64,000 nucleotides of DNA from Sphingorhabdus sp. YGSMI21 (lineage in GTDB: Bacteria; Pseudomonadota; Alphaproteobacteria; Sphingomonadales; Sphingomonadaceae). The position numbers and the translations under genes were made by a program. The stretch spans positions 124,001 to 188,000 of the forward strand of contig NZ_CP022548.1 in assembly GCF_002776575.1 (NCBI RefSeq), read 5' to 3'. This document shows positions 43,852 to 53,212 of this stretch, piece after piece (position 1 is the stretch's first letter; every line of letters begins with the position of its first letter). The notes beneath the pieces are model-generated. The model did not search any database. It worked only from the letters and a program-made list of their open reading frames with translations, and was not told the DNA's origin.

Positions 43852-44061
43852 ATGAACCATTCAAACTCAAACCGCCTTCGGCTAACCGGTAAACTCATCA
43901 AAGGCGAACGCCACTATTTGCTTCAATGCGCAGATGAAAATGTTTGGCGGTTAAACTTTTTGGACGTGAAAACCCCAAAGGACGGCACCCAAGTGATCAT
44001 TGAAGGCGTTCAATCCGGTGTTGACGGGATTGAAGTGGACTGGATTGGTGTCAAAAATTGA
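43852..44061 (+). CDS. Small protein, DUF5818-like (69 aa)
   Basis: The 69-residue protein starts MNHSNSNRLRLTGKLIKGERHYLLQCADENVWRLNF and continues VKTPKDGTQVIIEGVQSGVDGIEVDWIG. The beta-rich pattern of short turns with a VxxxGxxxG body matches DUF5818 proteins common in sphingomonads (moderate certainty). A TTG two codons upstream has better-spaced GGACAGAG and could be the true start. It follows the transglycosylase gene by under 20 nt and probably shares its transcript. Function unknown. Confidence 0.6.
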   Translation: MNHSNSNRLRLTGKLIKGERHYLLQCADENVWRLNFLDVKTPKDGTQVIIEGVQSGVDGIEVDWIGVKN

Positions 44062-44074
44062 ATAATTGAATTTG

Positions 44075-45292
44075 CTAATCAAGCAGTTCAACAGCTTTTC
44101 TCTTATGCTCGGGAGCAAGATGCGCATAGCGCAAAGTCATTTCGTAATCGCTATGACCCAACAGCTCTCTGATAGCGTTCAAATCCACTCCCGCCATAGC
44201 CAAGCGGGACGCAAAATGATGCCGCATGTCATGCCAACGAAAATTGACAATTCCCGCTTGTTCTAAGATTGCTGTCCACGATTTTTTCACATTGTTAAAA
44301 CGCATTCCATCAGCATTTTGAAATACCCTGCCCGATGATTTTGCGCATTGTTTCTGCCAACGGCCAAGAACTTCCAAGCAAGTGCGGTTCATGGGAATAT
44401 GTCTCGTTTTTCCTGACTTCGCCGTTTCACCAACAACAGCAATTGATCTCACGGTAAAATCGACATGCTGCCACTTAAGATCGAATACCTCCCCTCGCCG
44501 CATACCGGTGTGCAGCGAAAGTATGATCATTGGCTTGAGGTGATCTGTGAACGCGCACTTCTTAAAGTCAGGAAGTCGGCGATAGCCGCGTTCACTTCGC
44601 CACCGGTTTGCACTGTCCCGTTCACCGCACCTGCGTTCCTCGCGGCGATCTAACGATTCGAGCAGCAACTTCAGTTCTTCATCATTGAGATAGCGAACAC
44701 GCGGCCTGGTATCCTCTCTTGCCTTCTTCACTTTGGCGATTGGATTTTGTTCAATGATCTCAAAATCGACAGCTCGGTTAAAGACTGCTTTTATGGATGC
44801 GATGTCGCGATTGGTGGTTGTTGTTTTGTTTCCCACAGCAATTCGGCTAGCTCTCCACCGCTCCAGATCAATAACATTGATATCATCCATTTTACTTTTC
44901 AGAAAATCTTTGAACACGGTTCGGATCCGCTTGATATTTTGCTCATGTGCCTTTTGATGAGATTGAGCCCAAGGTTGGAAAAATAGATCGATAAACTCAC
45001 CGAGCGTGATTGCTCTGGCGTTTGATTTTTTCTCATCCATCGGATCAATACCGGAATGATACTGAGAAATGATTCGTTTAGCCTGATTTCTTGCTTGTCC
45101 AACGGCCATGGAGTCTGCGCGTCCTAGCCGCCAGCGCTTGCCGCGATCATATTCGCAGTAGAATGATTTTACGCCCGAAGGTTGCACCCGAACCAGAAAA
45201 CCATTCAAACGGCTATCTCTAATTTCATAAGGTCTTTTAGCCAATTTGGCACGGTCTATGACAGCCTGTGTAAGTGCAGTTTGCACGGCCAT
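44075..45292 (-). CDS. int: Tyrosine recombinase (integrase) next to a tRNA-type attachment site
   Basis: The 405-residue integrase has an arm-binding DUF4102-like N-terminus (YEIRDSRLNGFLVRVQPSGVKSFYCEYDRGKRWRLG), a core-binding domain and a complete catalytic domain: Arg in SLHTGMRRGEVFDLKW, HDMRHHFAS and LLGHSDYEMTLRYAHL with the Tyr. Its promoter side faces a tRNA 3' fragment about 190 bp away. That geometry is typical of an ICE or genomic island integrase acting on a tRNA gene. The start MAVQTALTQAVIDRAKLAKRP has GGAAA upstream. It differs from the two recombinases at 25-28 kb, so at least two integration events are stacked here. Confidence 0.93.
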   Translation of the reverse strand: MAVQTALTQAVIDRAKLAKRPYEIRDSRLNGFLVRVQPSGVKSFYCEYDRGKRWRLGRADSMAVGQARNQAKRIISQYHSGIDPMDEKKSNARAITLGEFIDLFFQPWAQSHQKAHEQNIKRIRTVFKDFLKSKMDDINVIDLERWRASRIAVGNKTTTTNRDIASIKAVFNRAVDFEIIEQNPIAKVKKAREDTRPRVRYLNDEELKLLLESLDRREERRCGERDSANRWRSERGYRRLPDFKKCAFTDHLKPMIILSLHTGMRRGEVFDLKWQHVDFTVRSIAVVGETAKSGKTRHIPMNRTCLEVLGRWQKQCAKSSGRVFQNADGMRFNNVKKSWTAILEQAGIVNFRWHDMRHHFASRLAMAGVDLNAIRELLGHSDYEMTLRYAHLAPEHKRKAVELLD

Positions 45293-45344
45293 TTCCTTTC
45301 TATCTCAACACACGCACTTTTTCTGTAAGTGCAATGTAAGTGCA
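45270..45344. repeat. Three direct copies of GTAAGTGCA near int and att
   Basis: GTAAGTGCA occurs at 45270-45278, 45325-45333 and 45336-45344, the last two spaced by exactly 11 bp, one helical turn. They lie across the int start and on the att side of it, where arm-type integrase or excisionase sites normally lie. Confidence 0.45.
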
Positions 45345-45487
45345 AAATGATGAAATCTACCGGGATCAATGAGTACAAAACGGGAACGTCAAAATCAAGC
45401 TATCTTTTTGATTTTATTGCAATTATAGTCCCAAATCATACCAAACCGTCCCAGTAAATATCACGCATTTATCAACTGGGGGTGTGG

Positions 45488-45520
45488 GGGTCGGAGGTTC
45501 GAATCCTCTCGTCCCGACCA
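45488..45520 (+). other. tRNA 3' fragment, right attachment site (attR) of the mobile element
   Basis: GGAGG-TTCGAAT-CCTCT forms a T-arm (45493-45509), followed by a 7-nt acceptor strand (CGTCCCG), discriminator A and CCA ending at 45520. No matching acceptor 5' strand (CGGGACG) exists upstream, so only the 3' part of a tRNA gene is present. This is the usual product of integration into a tRNA 3' end: the intact tRNA should lie at the other end of the element. I did not find it in this window. Amino-acid identity cannot be read without the anticodon. Confidence 0.8.
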
Positions 45521-45671
45521 ATTGATTATCTTTCCCAACCAGAAACCGCAATTTTCCTCGACTTTGAGGCCGTCCCAACATGCGGTTGAGAAACCAGAAT
45601 CCCAAATTGTGCACCTTGATGTGCACATTTTCCAGTCACACGCCCTGCTTCCCAGCATCGGCCAGTCCGAC

Positions 45672-46019
45672 ATGAGTGTCTATCGGCGCGGCCAAACCTG
45701 CTGGTGGCGCCGACGCGTCGGTTTGGGAAATCCAGCAAAATTATCTATAATGCTCCGTATAACGCTAAAAACTCCGGATAAATCCGTAGCAAGGCGCATG
45801 GCACCTAGCCTAGATATGGAGCTTGAAATGATCGCAGTGAGATACCCAAATCAAGCGACAAGCTCTGATCCGAAAATGATCGCGGCTGTCTACAAAGAAG
45901 CTCCGGAATATAGCGCCGCTTGTGGGACAAATCGAGTTTCGGTCCAGTCATTGGAACTGAACGTGGGGGAACGCTTAGCGACACTAAGCATAGTCGACTG
46001 GTTCCACAGAATATGCTGA
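45672..46019 (+). pseudogene. Integrase N-terminal remnant (DUF6538-like)
   Basis: A 115-codon frame starts MSVYRRGQTCWWRRRVGLGNPAK and continues LSIMLRITLKTPDKSVARRMAPSLDMELEMIAVRY. The pattern (a W-rich strand with basic residues, then a short hairpin and an ARRMA helix) is that of the N-terminal arm-binding DUF6538 domain of tyrosine integrases. No catalytic domain follows; the frame ends after unrelated sequence. It lies 150 bp outside the tRNA fragment, so it is probably the scar of an older element that used the same tRNA. Confidence 0.5.
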
Positions 46020-46381
46020 TCTAAATTTATCCGGCTGCTCTTCGCACTCAAAATGCCGGCCGTTTATTATGCGCTCGGCGCGGATTGTGAGCAAGACGGG
46101 CGGATCGTTACAAGATGCCCAGGAAGTGGCATGGCACGAGGCTCCAAAGGCAAACGAACGTTACATAAAAGGCGATAGAGACGCTTAACCTATGCAAAGT
46201 GTGATGATCAGTTTGATCTGAAATAGCAGTGTTGGGACAGCTCGACAAACTATCAGCTAATATCTTCATCCTGAACCATCACCCAAAAGGGCGGTTGCGC
46301 CACTCCTTTAAATGACCGAGATGGTTCCAGATATCCGGGCGGGTGTGGCTCCGTCGTGAAAGGGGTAAATATATCCGGCCA
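46020..46381. other. Gene-free spacer
   Basis: This 362-bp stretch between the integrase remnant and the MFS gene shows no frame with a credible start, no RNA gene and no strong hairpin. It marks the return to chromosome-like sequence on the right of the attachment site. Confidence 0.5.
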
Positions 46382-47698
46382 ATGCATACAAGCGATGACA
46401 ATATCCGCAGGTTCAATGGATGGCAGCTCACCTGCTTCGGTGTTTTGACCGCGCCGTTGGCGATGGGCGGTCTGGCAATGGCCATGTATTTGCCAACTTA
46501 TTATGCCGTCGATATGGGCCTTGGATTGGGTCTCGTCGGCGCAATATTCGTCTTGGGCCGGCTTCTGGATATCTTCACTGATCCGCTGATCGGCCACTGG
46601 AGCGACGAGACGCACTCCCGGTACGGGCCACGCAAACCCTGGATGGTCGCCGGAGTATTGGGCTTCAGCATCGCTGTTTATCTGTTCCTCGCGCCGCCGG
46701 ACGCCGTCGGTCCCGCTTATCTGTTGCTGGCAAGCGGGCTTTATTTTTTATTCTATACGATATTGGACGTTCCATATTCATCGATCGGACTGGAAGTGTC
46801 ACCTCATGTCGATGAACGCTCCTTGCTGGCGGGGTCGAAAGCGATATTCCAGGTGGTCGGGGCCGTATTGGCTGCAGCGCTGCCTTTCATTCTTGGATAT
46901 TCCGTCGGCGAAGCGCTGAACGCGATTGCATGGTCGATAATCGCGCTCTGCTTCATCGGCCTGATATTGTTTCTGTCGTTCGTACCGACCCCGGTCAGGG
47001 CCATCGAAAGCCCGCGACTAACCGCCATCGCGGCTTTGAAATCGGTACTGTCCGACCGGCGCTACCGCTATCTGCTCGGCAGCTTTCTCATCGTGCAGAC
47101 CGCCAATTCTCTGGTCGCCGGCCTGATGGTCCTCTACGTTATCCATATCGTTGGCGCGACCGAACTGGTCGGGCTGTTCCTTGGCATATTGTTATTTTCA
47201 TCGGCAGTTTTCCTGCCGCTCTGGATATATTTATCGAAGCGTTACAGCAAAAGAACATCCTGGATGACCGCCATTCTGCTGTGCGCGACAGCACTCGCCC
47301 TAGTGCCGTTTGTCGGTCGCGGCGATGTGACGGCCGCGATCATCGTCAGCCTGATCATAGGCAGCACTTTCGGCGCTGATGCGATCATGCCGACATCCAT
47401 GCTGGCCGATATTGTTTACGAAAAAGAGCGCGACGGGAACAATCGCCTTGGCGGCCTCTATCTTGCGGTCAAAAACTCGGTATCCAAACTGTCCTTCATC
47501 GTGCCGATGGGGCTGGCCTTTCCAGTGCTGGGCTATATCGGCTTCGAAAAAACCGGGGCCGACGGTCCCAATGCGATGCTCACCTTCCTGTTCTTCTATT
47601 CGGCCTTGCCGATCTTGTTGCGGCTGACTGCATTATATGTGCTAAGAATCGGACCGGATTTTATAGTGGAGCAAAAGCGGGACAGTGCCATTGCCTGA
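46382..47698 (+). CDS. MFS/GPH-type sugar-cation symporter
   Basis: The 438-residue transporter has twelve hydrophobic segments. The start MHTSDDNIRRFNGWQLTCFGVLTAPLAMGG is preferred to a basic upstream extension. LGRLLDIFTDPLIGHWSDETHSRYGPRKPWMVAG is the signature loop of the glycoside-pentoside-hexuronide (GPH) family and MFS_2 proteins. It probably takes up a glycoside or related solute with cations. Its 3' end overlaps the downstream histidine kinase start by 14 nt, so the kinase is translated with it; a transported compound may be what the kinase responds to (inference). Confidence 0.85.
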   Translation: MHTSDDNIRRFNGWQLTCFGVLTAPLAMGGLAMAMYLPTYYAVDMGLGLGLVGAIFVLGRLLDIFTDPLIGHWSDETHSRYGPRKPWMVAGVLGFSIAVYLFLAPPDAVGPAYLLLASGLYFLFYTILDVPYSSIGLEVSPHVDERSLLAGSKAIFQVVGAVLAAALPFILGYSVGEALNAIAWSIIALCFIGLILFLSFVPTPVRAIESPRLTAIAALKSVLSDRRYRYLLGSFLIVQTANSLVAGLMVLYVIHIVGATELVGLFLGILLFSSAVFLPLWIYLSKRYSKRTSWMTAILLCATALALVPFVGRGDVTAAIIVSLIIGSTFGADAIMPTSMLADIVYEKERDGNNRLGGLYLAVKNSVSKLSFIVPMGLAFPVLGYIGFEKTGADGPNAMLTFLFFYSALPILLRLTALYVLRIGPDFIVEQKRDSAIA

Positions 47699-49460
47699 AC
47701 TGATCGAAAAATCGGCGGCCGATCTCGTCGAGCTCAGGATCGAACAGGCAACGATGCTGAAAAAGCGGGTCGGCGGTTCCTGCCTGATCGTCCAGTTCCT
47801 GATTACCTATACCGCCGCGATCATGTATTTTGTCAGCGGCCCCGACACCGCTACGCTCTGGCTCGCCAGCGGCACCACCATGGTGGTGGTTACCTTTCTC
47901 TATGCCAAGCTGAAGGCGCCCGGTGGCATAACCCGGGAAAACCACCACGCTTATCTGGTCGGGCATACGATTGTGTCCGCTCTGACGGGTATAGTCTGGG
48001 GGGGCGTGGCGATTTACCAGACTGATTTCCAGCTGGAATATACCGTCTTCACCGGCTGTTTGTTGGTGTCAAGCATAACGCTGGGCGGCATATTGCCGAG
48101 TTCGGCCTATCGACCCGGATATATCGCGTTGGCCTTGTTCGCGGTTCCGCCGTTCAGCGCCTACCTGATGATCAACGCGCCCGCACCATTCGGTCTGGTC
48201 GGCTTCGCGATGATGATCTATTTTGCTTTCGCCATGTTTTTGAGCGCACGGGTCGAAATCGAAACCAGGGACACGATTTCAGCACGACAGAAAGAGGAAC
48301 TGACCGAGAGAGTCATCCAGCAAAACCGAACCATTCAGAGAGCGACCGAAGAGAAGACGCGCTTTTTGGCAGCAACCGGTCATGACCTTTCGCAGCCCTT
48401 GCAGTCGCAAGGATTTTTCATGCAGGCGCTGCGGGATAAACTGGATCGTCCGGACCAGATCGCGTTGCTCGACCAGGTACAGGACAGCTGGCGAGCGCAG
48501 AAGGAATTGTTGCAGGGCATTGTCGATGTTTCCCGCATCGACAGCGGCGCGATCATAGCCAAGCCGACAACGGTGAATATTGCGGATCTTTGCGAAAAAC
48601 TGGCGAGAGAATTCCTCTCAGACAATAATGCCAAAATCGAGCTGGTTACGGATTTTGCAAATATTGAATCGGTAACCGACCCGGTCCTGTTCTCCCGCAT
48701 CATTCGGAACATATTATCCAATGCCCAGAAATTTGTGCCAGCTGGCGGAAAAGTCGAATTTTCGCTGCGTCATGCCGGAGATCACGCGATCATAGAGATT
48801 TCTGACAACGGTCCGGGTATCCACGAGAAGGATCTCGAGCGGATATTCGACGAATATGTGCAGCTGGAAGCCAACGGTAGCAACACCCCCAAAGGGCTGG
48901 GCCTGGGCCTGGCGATCGTCAAACGCCTCTGCAGTTTGTTGGCCATCAGAATGACGATGGATTCCAAACTAGGGACCGGCACGCGATTCAGATTCACACT
49001 TCCGATCAGGACGAGCGGCCGGGTTTCGGAACGTCCCTATCAATCCCCGATCCAGCGGTTTGAACAATCGCCGCTGGTGGTGGTCGTCGACGATGATCTA
49101 GCGGTCCTGACATCGATGACCCAACTGCTGTCGACCTGGAACTGCCAGGTGATATCCGCAGCCACTCAAAAAGATGCGGTGCAACTGGTGAGCAGAACAT
49201 CGGCCATTCCGGCGTTGCTGATTATCGACAAGCAACTGGACTATGACCAGCATGGCCTGGACCTTATCGAAATGCTCCGGGAAGAAATAAACCAGATCGT
49301 GCCGGCAATATTGATGAGCGGACAGATGGGCAAGATCGACATCGAGCGAGCCGGAACCGATATCGAGTTTCTTCACAAGCCGGTGGAGCCGGACGAGATA
49401 TGGGCCATACTCGACCGGGTCATTTCTCGACCGCCGGAGCGCGATATACCGGTAAGCTAG
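47685..49460 (+). CDS. Hybrid histidine kinase with membrane N-terminus and C-terminal receiver
   Basis: The 591-residue protein starts at a GTG inside the MFS gene. Residues about 25-190 form five to six membrane helices ([52 protein letters not shown] and others). A coiled-coil leads to the HisKA box [12 protein letters not shown] with the phospho-His, the ATPase domain has [30 protein letters not shown] and [12 protein letters not shown], and the receiver [11 protein letters not shown] with [14 protein letters not shown] and [10 protein letters not shown] carries the phospho-Asp. No periplasmic sensor domain is seen, so sensing is probably in the membrane. It converges, with 4-nt overlap, on a LuxR-type response regulator, its likely partner. 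Confidence 0.9.
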   Translation: MPLPELIEKSAADLVELRIEQATMLKKRVGGSCLIVQFLITYTAAIMYFVSGPDTATLWLASGTTMVVVTFLYAKLKAPGGITRENHHAYLVGHTIVSALTGIVWGGVAIYQTDFQLEYTVFTGCLLVSSITLGGILPSSAYRPGYIALALFAVPPFSAYLMINAPAPFGLVGFAMMIYFAFAMFLSARVEIETRDTISARQKEELTERVIQQNRTIQRATEEKTRFLAATGHDLSQPLQSQGFFMQALRDKLDRPDQIALLDQVQDSWRAQKELLQGIVDVSRIDSGAIIAKPTTVNIADLCEKLAREFLSDNNAKIELVTDFANIESVTDPVLFSRIIRNILSNAQKFVPAGGKVEFSLRHAGDHAIIEISDNGPGIHEKDLERIFDEYVQLEANGSNTPKGLGLGLAIVKRLCSLLAIRMTMDSKLGTGTRFRFTLPIRTSGRVSERPYQSPIQRFEQSPLVVVVDDDLAVLTSMTQLLSTWNCQVISAATQKDAVQLVSRTSAIPALLIIDKQLDYDQHGLDLIEMLREEINQIVPAILMSGQMGKIDIERAGTDIEFLHKPVEPDEIWAILDRVISRPPERDIPVS

Positions 49461-50209
49461 ATCAGCCCAAATGCCTGGGCGGCACGGACGCAGGCGGTGC
49501 GTTTGTTGACCTGCAGCAAATCGAAAATCTGGCGCAAATGGCTTTTCACTGTATTGGCGCTGATCCCCAGGCTGGTTGCGATTTCGGCATTTGAGGCGCC
49601 GTTGGAAATCAAATGCAGGACTTCCACCTGACGTTGGGTCAGAACGGGGACGCTTTCTAAATCATAAGGTTCGGTGACATCACCAAATTGCGAAACCTGT
49701 GCTTCTGCTCGGGAGTCTGCTGTGTCGGGAAAGCTGGTTTTCCCCGCCAATACCGTCTGTATCGCCGCCAGCAGAACCGCATCCTCTGCCGATTTGTGCA
49801 CGAACCCGCTGACCCCTAGCTGCTTCATTTCCGAAATTGGCGGATAAGTGTTGATGCCGGACAATATCATAAGCGGAACAGAACATTGGTCGCGCAAGGC
49901 CTGCGCAAAAGCGAGGCCGTTCATGCTCGGCATGACCAGATCGCAAATGATCAGATTGAATTTTGCGCCATCATCGAGGGCCTTGAGCAGCGACACGGGC
50001 TCTTCAAAAGGGGTTACGACGAAGGGTTTGTCAAACTGCTCCAGCAACAATGTGAAGCCGGCCAGAAACAGACGGTGATCGTCGACTACCGCGATCTTCA
50101 GCAGGTCCTTCGTCTCTGGATTCAACTCGCGCAACCCCGTTGGTTTTCTACCAATATAATATTTTACCTCCGTTTGCAGTGAGGTTGACCTAGCGATAGT
50201 CACCATCAC
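49457..50209 (-). CDS. LuxR/NarL-type response regulator
   Basis: The 250-residue protein has a receiver domain ([34 protein letters not shown] with the phospho-Asp, [20 protein letters not shown] with Lys) and a C-terminal GerE-type HTH ([45 protein letters not shown]). A 35-residue N-terminal extension precedes the receiver; a start nearer LLKIAVVDD is possible. It is convergent with the hybrid kinase and divergent from the collagen-like surface protein gene, 162 bp away, which makes that gene its most likely target. Confidence 0.9.
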   Translation of the reverse strand: MMVTIARSTSLQTEVKYYIGRKPTGLRELNPETKDLLKIAVVDDHRLFLAGFTLLLEQFDKPFVVTPFEEPVSLLKALDDGAKFNLIICDLVMPSMNGLAFAQALRDQCSVPLMILSGINTYPPISEMKQLGVSGFVHKSAEDAVLLAAIQTVLAGKTSFPDTADSRAEAQVSQFGDVTEPYDLESVPVLTQRQVEVLHLISNGASNAEIATSLGISANTVKSHLRQIFDLLQVNKRTACVRAAQAFGLI

Positions 50210-50371
50210 TCGAGAGGTCCAGCCTGATATTGAACCGCAGTCAGAGTTGCCGGCTTTCCCCCACAGATGACCCGGGTTTTTCCAGCCACCCTTTCGGGCG
50301 ATACCGACGACCTTTTCTCCACGCTAGTTTCCAATCCGAATCGAACATCAATTCAGCGGGGGGAAATTAAA
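50210..50371. promoter_or_regulatory. Divergent promoter region between response regulator and collagen-like gene
   Basis: This 162-bp gap must contain promoters for both divergent genes. The collagen-like gene has GGGGGGAAA 4-8 nt before its ATG. No operator is recognised with confidence. Confidence 0.5.
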
Positions 50372-53134
50372 ATGAAGATCAACAATCACGCAACGATAGC
50401 CAGCAAGGGGCGCAAGCAATTGCTCGCAATCCTGCTCCACAGTTCTTCCATTGCACTTGTCGCACTGGCCAGCTCTGCCGTCCATAGTCAGGAAGCCATG
50501 GCTCAGGTCGGTGAACCGGGGCCTCCGGGGCCTCCGGGTCCGGAAGGTCCTGTTGGTCCACAGGGCCCACAGGGTCCGGAAGGTGACGCCGGCGCTGACG
50601 GTGCGCCCGGCCGCCCCGGACCGCCTGGTCCACAGGGTCCGGAAGGTGACGCCGGCACTGACGGTGCGGACGGCGGCCCAGGACCGACTGGTCCACAGGG
50701 GGTACCTGGGCCAAAAGGTCCAGCAGGTGAGACTGGTGCTCAGGGGGTGCCTGGTCCAAAAGGTGACCCCGGTGAGACTGGTGCTCAGGGGGTACCTGGG
50801 CCAAAAGGTGAAGCCGGTGAGACTGGGCCTCAGGGGGTGCCTGGTCGAAAAGGTGACCCCGGTGAGACTGGTGCTCAGGGGGTACCTGGTCCAAAAGGTC
50901 CAGCAGGTGAGACTGGTGCTCAGGGGGTGCCTGGTCCAAAAGGTGACCCCGGTGAGACTGGTGCTCAGGGGGTGCCTGGGCCAAAAGGTGAAGCAGGTGA
51001 GGCTGGGCCTCAGGGGGTGCCTGGTCGAAAAGGTGACCCCGGTGAGACTGGTGCTCAGGGGGTACCTGGTCCAAAAGGTGAAGCCGGTGAGGCTGGGCCT
51101 CAGGGGGTGCCTGGTCGAAAAGGTGACCCCGGTGAGACTGGTGCTCAGGGGGTGCCTGGTCCAAAAGGTGAAGCCGGTGAGACTGGTGCTCAAGGGGTAC
51201 CTGGGCCAAAAGGTGAAGCCGGTGAGACTGGTGCTCAAGGGGTACCTGGGCCAAAAGGTCCAGCAGGTGAGACTGGTGCTCAGGGGGTACCTGGGCCAAA
51301 AGGTGAAACCGGTGAGACTGGTGCTCAGGGGGTGCCTGGTCCAAAAGGTCCAGCAGGTGAGACTGGTGCTCAGGGGGTGCCTGGTCGAAAAGGTGACCCC
51401 GGTGAGACTGGTGCTCAGGGGGTACCTGGGCCAAAAGGTGAAACCGGTGAGACTGGTGCTCAGGGGGTGCCTGGTCCAAAAGGTCCAACAGGTGAGACTG
51501 GTGCAACTGGGCCCGTTGGTGCCGATGGTGCCGTCGGACCAGCCGGCCCTGTCGGCGCAACGGGCCCCGCAGGAGCCGACGGCGCGACCGGGCCTGCTGG
51601 CGCTACCGGGGCTGCCGGACCAAAAGGCGACACCGGTGCGACCGGGCCAACCGGTTTGACCGGTAAACCAGGCGCAGATGGTGCCGTAGGACCAGCCGGC
51701 CCTGTCGGCGCAACGGGCCCCGCAGGAGCTGACGGCGCGACCGGCCCTGTAGGCGCTACCGGCGCTGCCGGACCAAAAGGCGACACCGGTGCGACCGGGC
51801 CAACCGGTTTGACCGGTAAACCAGGCGCAGATGGTGCCGTAGGACCAGCCGGCCCTGTCGGCGCAACGGGCCCCGCAGGAGCCGACGGCGCGACCGGGCC
51901 TGCTGGCGCTACCGGCGCTGCCGGACCAAAAGGCGATACTGGTGCTCCCGGAGCCGATGGAGCAACGGGGGCGACTGGTGCGACTGGTCCGGCGGGCGCA
52001 GATGGTGCCGTAGGACCAGCCGGCCCTGTCGGCGCAACGGGTCCCGCAGGAGCCGACGGCGCTACCGGGCCAGCAGGCGCTACCGGCGCTGCCGGACCAA
52101 AAGGCGACACCGGTGCTCCTGGAGCCGATGGTGCGACCGGAGCAACCGGTGCGACCGGTCCGGCGGGCGCGGATGGTGCCGTCGGGCCAGCCGGTCCGGT
52201 CGGAGCAACGGGTCCCGCAGGTCCTGCCGGGGCCGATGGCGCTGACGGTGCCGAGGGGCCAGCAGGCAAAGATGGTTCTGACGGTGAAGATGGCGAGGAC
52301 GGCCAAGACGGCGCCGACGGCAAAGACGGTCAGGACGGTGCTGAGGGGCCACAGGGTCCCGCTGGCGTTGACGGCAAAGATGGCGTCGATGGCAAAGATG
52401 GTGCCGATGGCAAGGACGGTGCAACCGGCCCGGCTGGCCCTGCTGGTCCTCCCGGAGACAGCGGAGTTTCGCCGGCGCAGATGCAAGTCATTACATCGGC
52501 AATCGATGCGAACACGCAGGCCATCGCAAATGTCCAGGGCAGCATCGGCGCCATAAACAACAGCGTTGGCAATGTCGCGGATATTCAGGTTCTTCAGGAC
52601 CCGAATGCCGCTGAGGCGATTGGATCAGCTTTGGCATTCGGTCCACCGAGCACGGATGCGGCACCATTCACCACCGCCAGTGGGGTGGCCCGTCCGTTCG
52701 CCGCAGTGGTTGTCAGCGGCCCGACGATTGTGGACGGCATCAATCTCAACACCCAGCTGATCACGCAGAATAGTGCGGACATCCAGATCAACCGGACGGC
52801 AATCACCCAGAACGCGGTTGAGATATTGAACAATCGGCAACGGGTGGAATCGCTGAGCCAGCAGATTGACCAGATGGGCGCGGTTTTGGCCGCCAATACC
52901 AAAGCGATCGAGGAACTGAATGGCGGCCTTGCAGCGGTTGTCGCCCTGCCCAATGTCTCGCTTGGCAAGGACGAAAGCTTTGCCCTCAGCGGCGGCTTTA
53001 GTCTTTACGGAGAAAAAGTCGGTTTTGGCGGTGCCATTGCCATACGGGCTGATGAAAACTGGAGCGTCGGCCTTACCGTAGGCCATGGTGGCAGCAAAAC
53101 GACCGGTGCCGTCCGGTTCCGTTTCGCGAGATAG
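50372..53134 (+). CDS. Collagen-like trimeric autotransporter with YadA-type anchor
   Basis: I choose the ATG at 50372, with a GGGGGG purine run upstream, giving 920 residues. A signal peptide (residues 1-45, ...EAMA before QVGEPG) is followed by an almost uninterrupted Gly-X-Y region of about 218 triplets (residues 47-700). It opens with [11 protein letters not shown], continues as eighteen 15-residue GVPGPKG...-type units, then 51-57-residue [13 protein letters not shown] units, then an Asp/Lys-rich GKDGxDGKDG part. Residues 700-850 are a coiled-coil-like stalk ([20 protein letters not shown]). The last 70 residues ([49 protein letters not shown], ending VRFRFAR) match the YadA anchor that forms a trimeric outer-membrane barrel. 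Trimerisation suits a collagen triple helix. Likely an adhesin or surface fibre. Confidence 0.88.
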   Translation: MKINNHATIASKGRKQLLAILLHSSSIALVALASSAVHSQEAMAQVGEPGPPGPPGPEGPVGPQGPQGPEGDAGADGAPGRPGPPGPQGPEGDAGTDGADGGPGPTGPQGVPGPKGPAGETGAQGVPGPKGDPGETGAQGVPGPKGEAGETGPQGVPGRKGDPGETGAQGVPGPKGPAGETGAQGVPGPKGDPGETGAQGVPGPKGEAGEAGPQGVPGRKGDPGETGAQGVPGPKGEAGEAGPQGVPGRKGDPGETGAQGVPGPKGEAGETGAQGVPGPKGEAGETGAQGVPGPKGPAGETGAQGVPGPKGETGETGAQGVPGPKGPAGETGAQGVPGRKGDPGETGAQGVPGPKGETGETGAQGVPGPKGPTGETGATGPVGADGAVGPAGPVGATGPAGADGATGPAGATGAAGPKGDTGATGPTGLTGKPGADGAVGPAGPVGATGPAGADGATGPVGATGAAGPKGDTGATGPTGLTGKPGADGAVGPAGPVGATGPAGADGATGPAGATGAAGPKGDTGAPGADGATGATGATGPAGADGAVGPAGPVGATGPAGADGATGPAGATGAAGPKGDTGAPGADGATGATGATGPAGADGAVGPAGPVGATGPAGPAGADGADGAEGPAGKDGSDGEDGEDGQDGADGKDGQDGAEGPQGPAGVDGKDGVDGKDGADGKDGATGPAGPAGPPGDSGVSPAQMQVITSAIDANTQAIANVQGSIGAINNSVGNVADIQVLQDPNAAEAIGSALAFGPPSTDAAPFTTASGVARPFAAVVVSGPTIVDGINLNTQLITQNSADIQINRTAITQNAVEILNNRQRVESLSQQIDQMGAVLAANTKAIEELNGGLAAVVALPNVSLGKDESFALSGGFSLYGEKVGFGGAIAIRADENWSVGLTVGHGGSKTTGAVRFRFAR
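50699..51508 (+). repeat. Eighteen tandem 45-bp collagen-coding repeats
   Basis: Eighteen consecutive 45-bp units begin at 50699 and end at 51508, each encoding five Gly-X-Y triplets of consensus GVPGPKG-(PA/DP/EA/ET)-GETGAQ. Neighbouring units are nearly identical at DNA level and variants alternate, consistent with expansion by slippage or unequal recombination. Unit length is a multiple of three, so copy-number change keeps the frame. Confidence 0.95.
51518..52229 (+). repeat. Long collagen-coding repeats (153 and 171 bp)
   Basis: Two 153-bp units (51518-51670, 51671-51823), two 171-bp units (51824-51994, 51995-52165) and a partial fifth begin with [19 protein letters not shown]. The first two end in TGLTGKP, the next two in GATGATGPA, showing stepwise block duplication. 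Confidence 0.93.
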
Positions 53135-53143
53135 TCGAGGCGT

Positions 53144-53179
53144 CTCCGGGCTACGGATGATGATATCCGTAGCCCGGAG
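53144..53179. terminator. 15-bp perfect hairpin between collagen-like and oxygenase genes
   Basis: CTCCGGGCTACGGAT (53144-53158) is perfectly inverted at 53165-53179 with a 6-nt loop. It lies 10 nt past the collagen-gene stop. A TTTT at 53191 comes 11 nt later, too far for a standard intrinsic terminator. It may partly terminate, or protect the 3' end of the collagen mRNA, so that the oxygenase is made at a lower level. Confidence 0.6.
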
Positions 53180-53212
53180 GCAGCCACCTCCTTTTCGCAA
53201 AAGGGCTTTGAA

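Noticed and set aside
45488..45520. A complete tRNA gene
   Set aside because: The T-arm, acceptor 3' strand and CCA are present, but the 5' acceptor strand, D-arm and anticodon arm cannot be found upstream.
45423..45626. Minus-strand frame containing RGFEPPTPTPP
   Set aside because: This string is the well-known false translation of a tRNA 3' end and marks the attachment site, not a protein.
50699..51508. Regular 45-bp repeats that could be mistaken for a CRISPR array
   Set aside because: There are no unique spacers, the repeats are contiguous and in frame, and they encode collagen triplets. No cas gene is present in the window.
50348..52486. Very long antisense and alternative frames (up to 712 codons) across the collagen repeats
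   Set aside because: They are created by the periodic Gly-X-Y codons (GGN-CCN) that lack stops in every frame. Their translations are repetitive and have no start signals.
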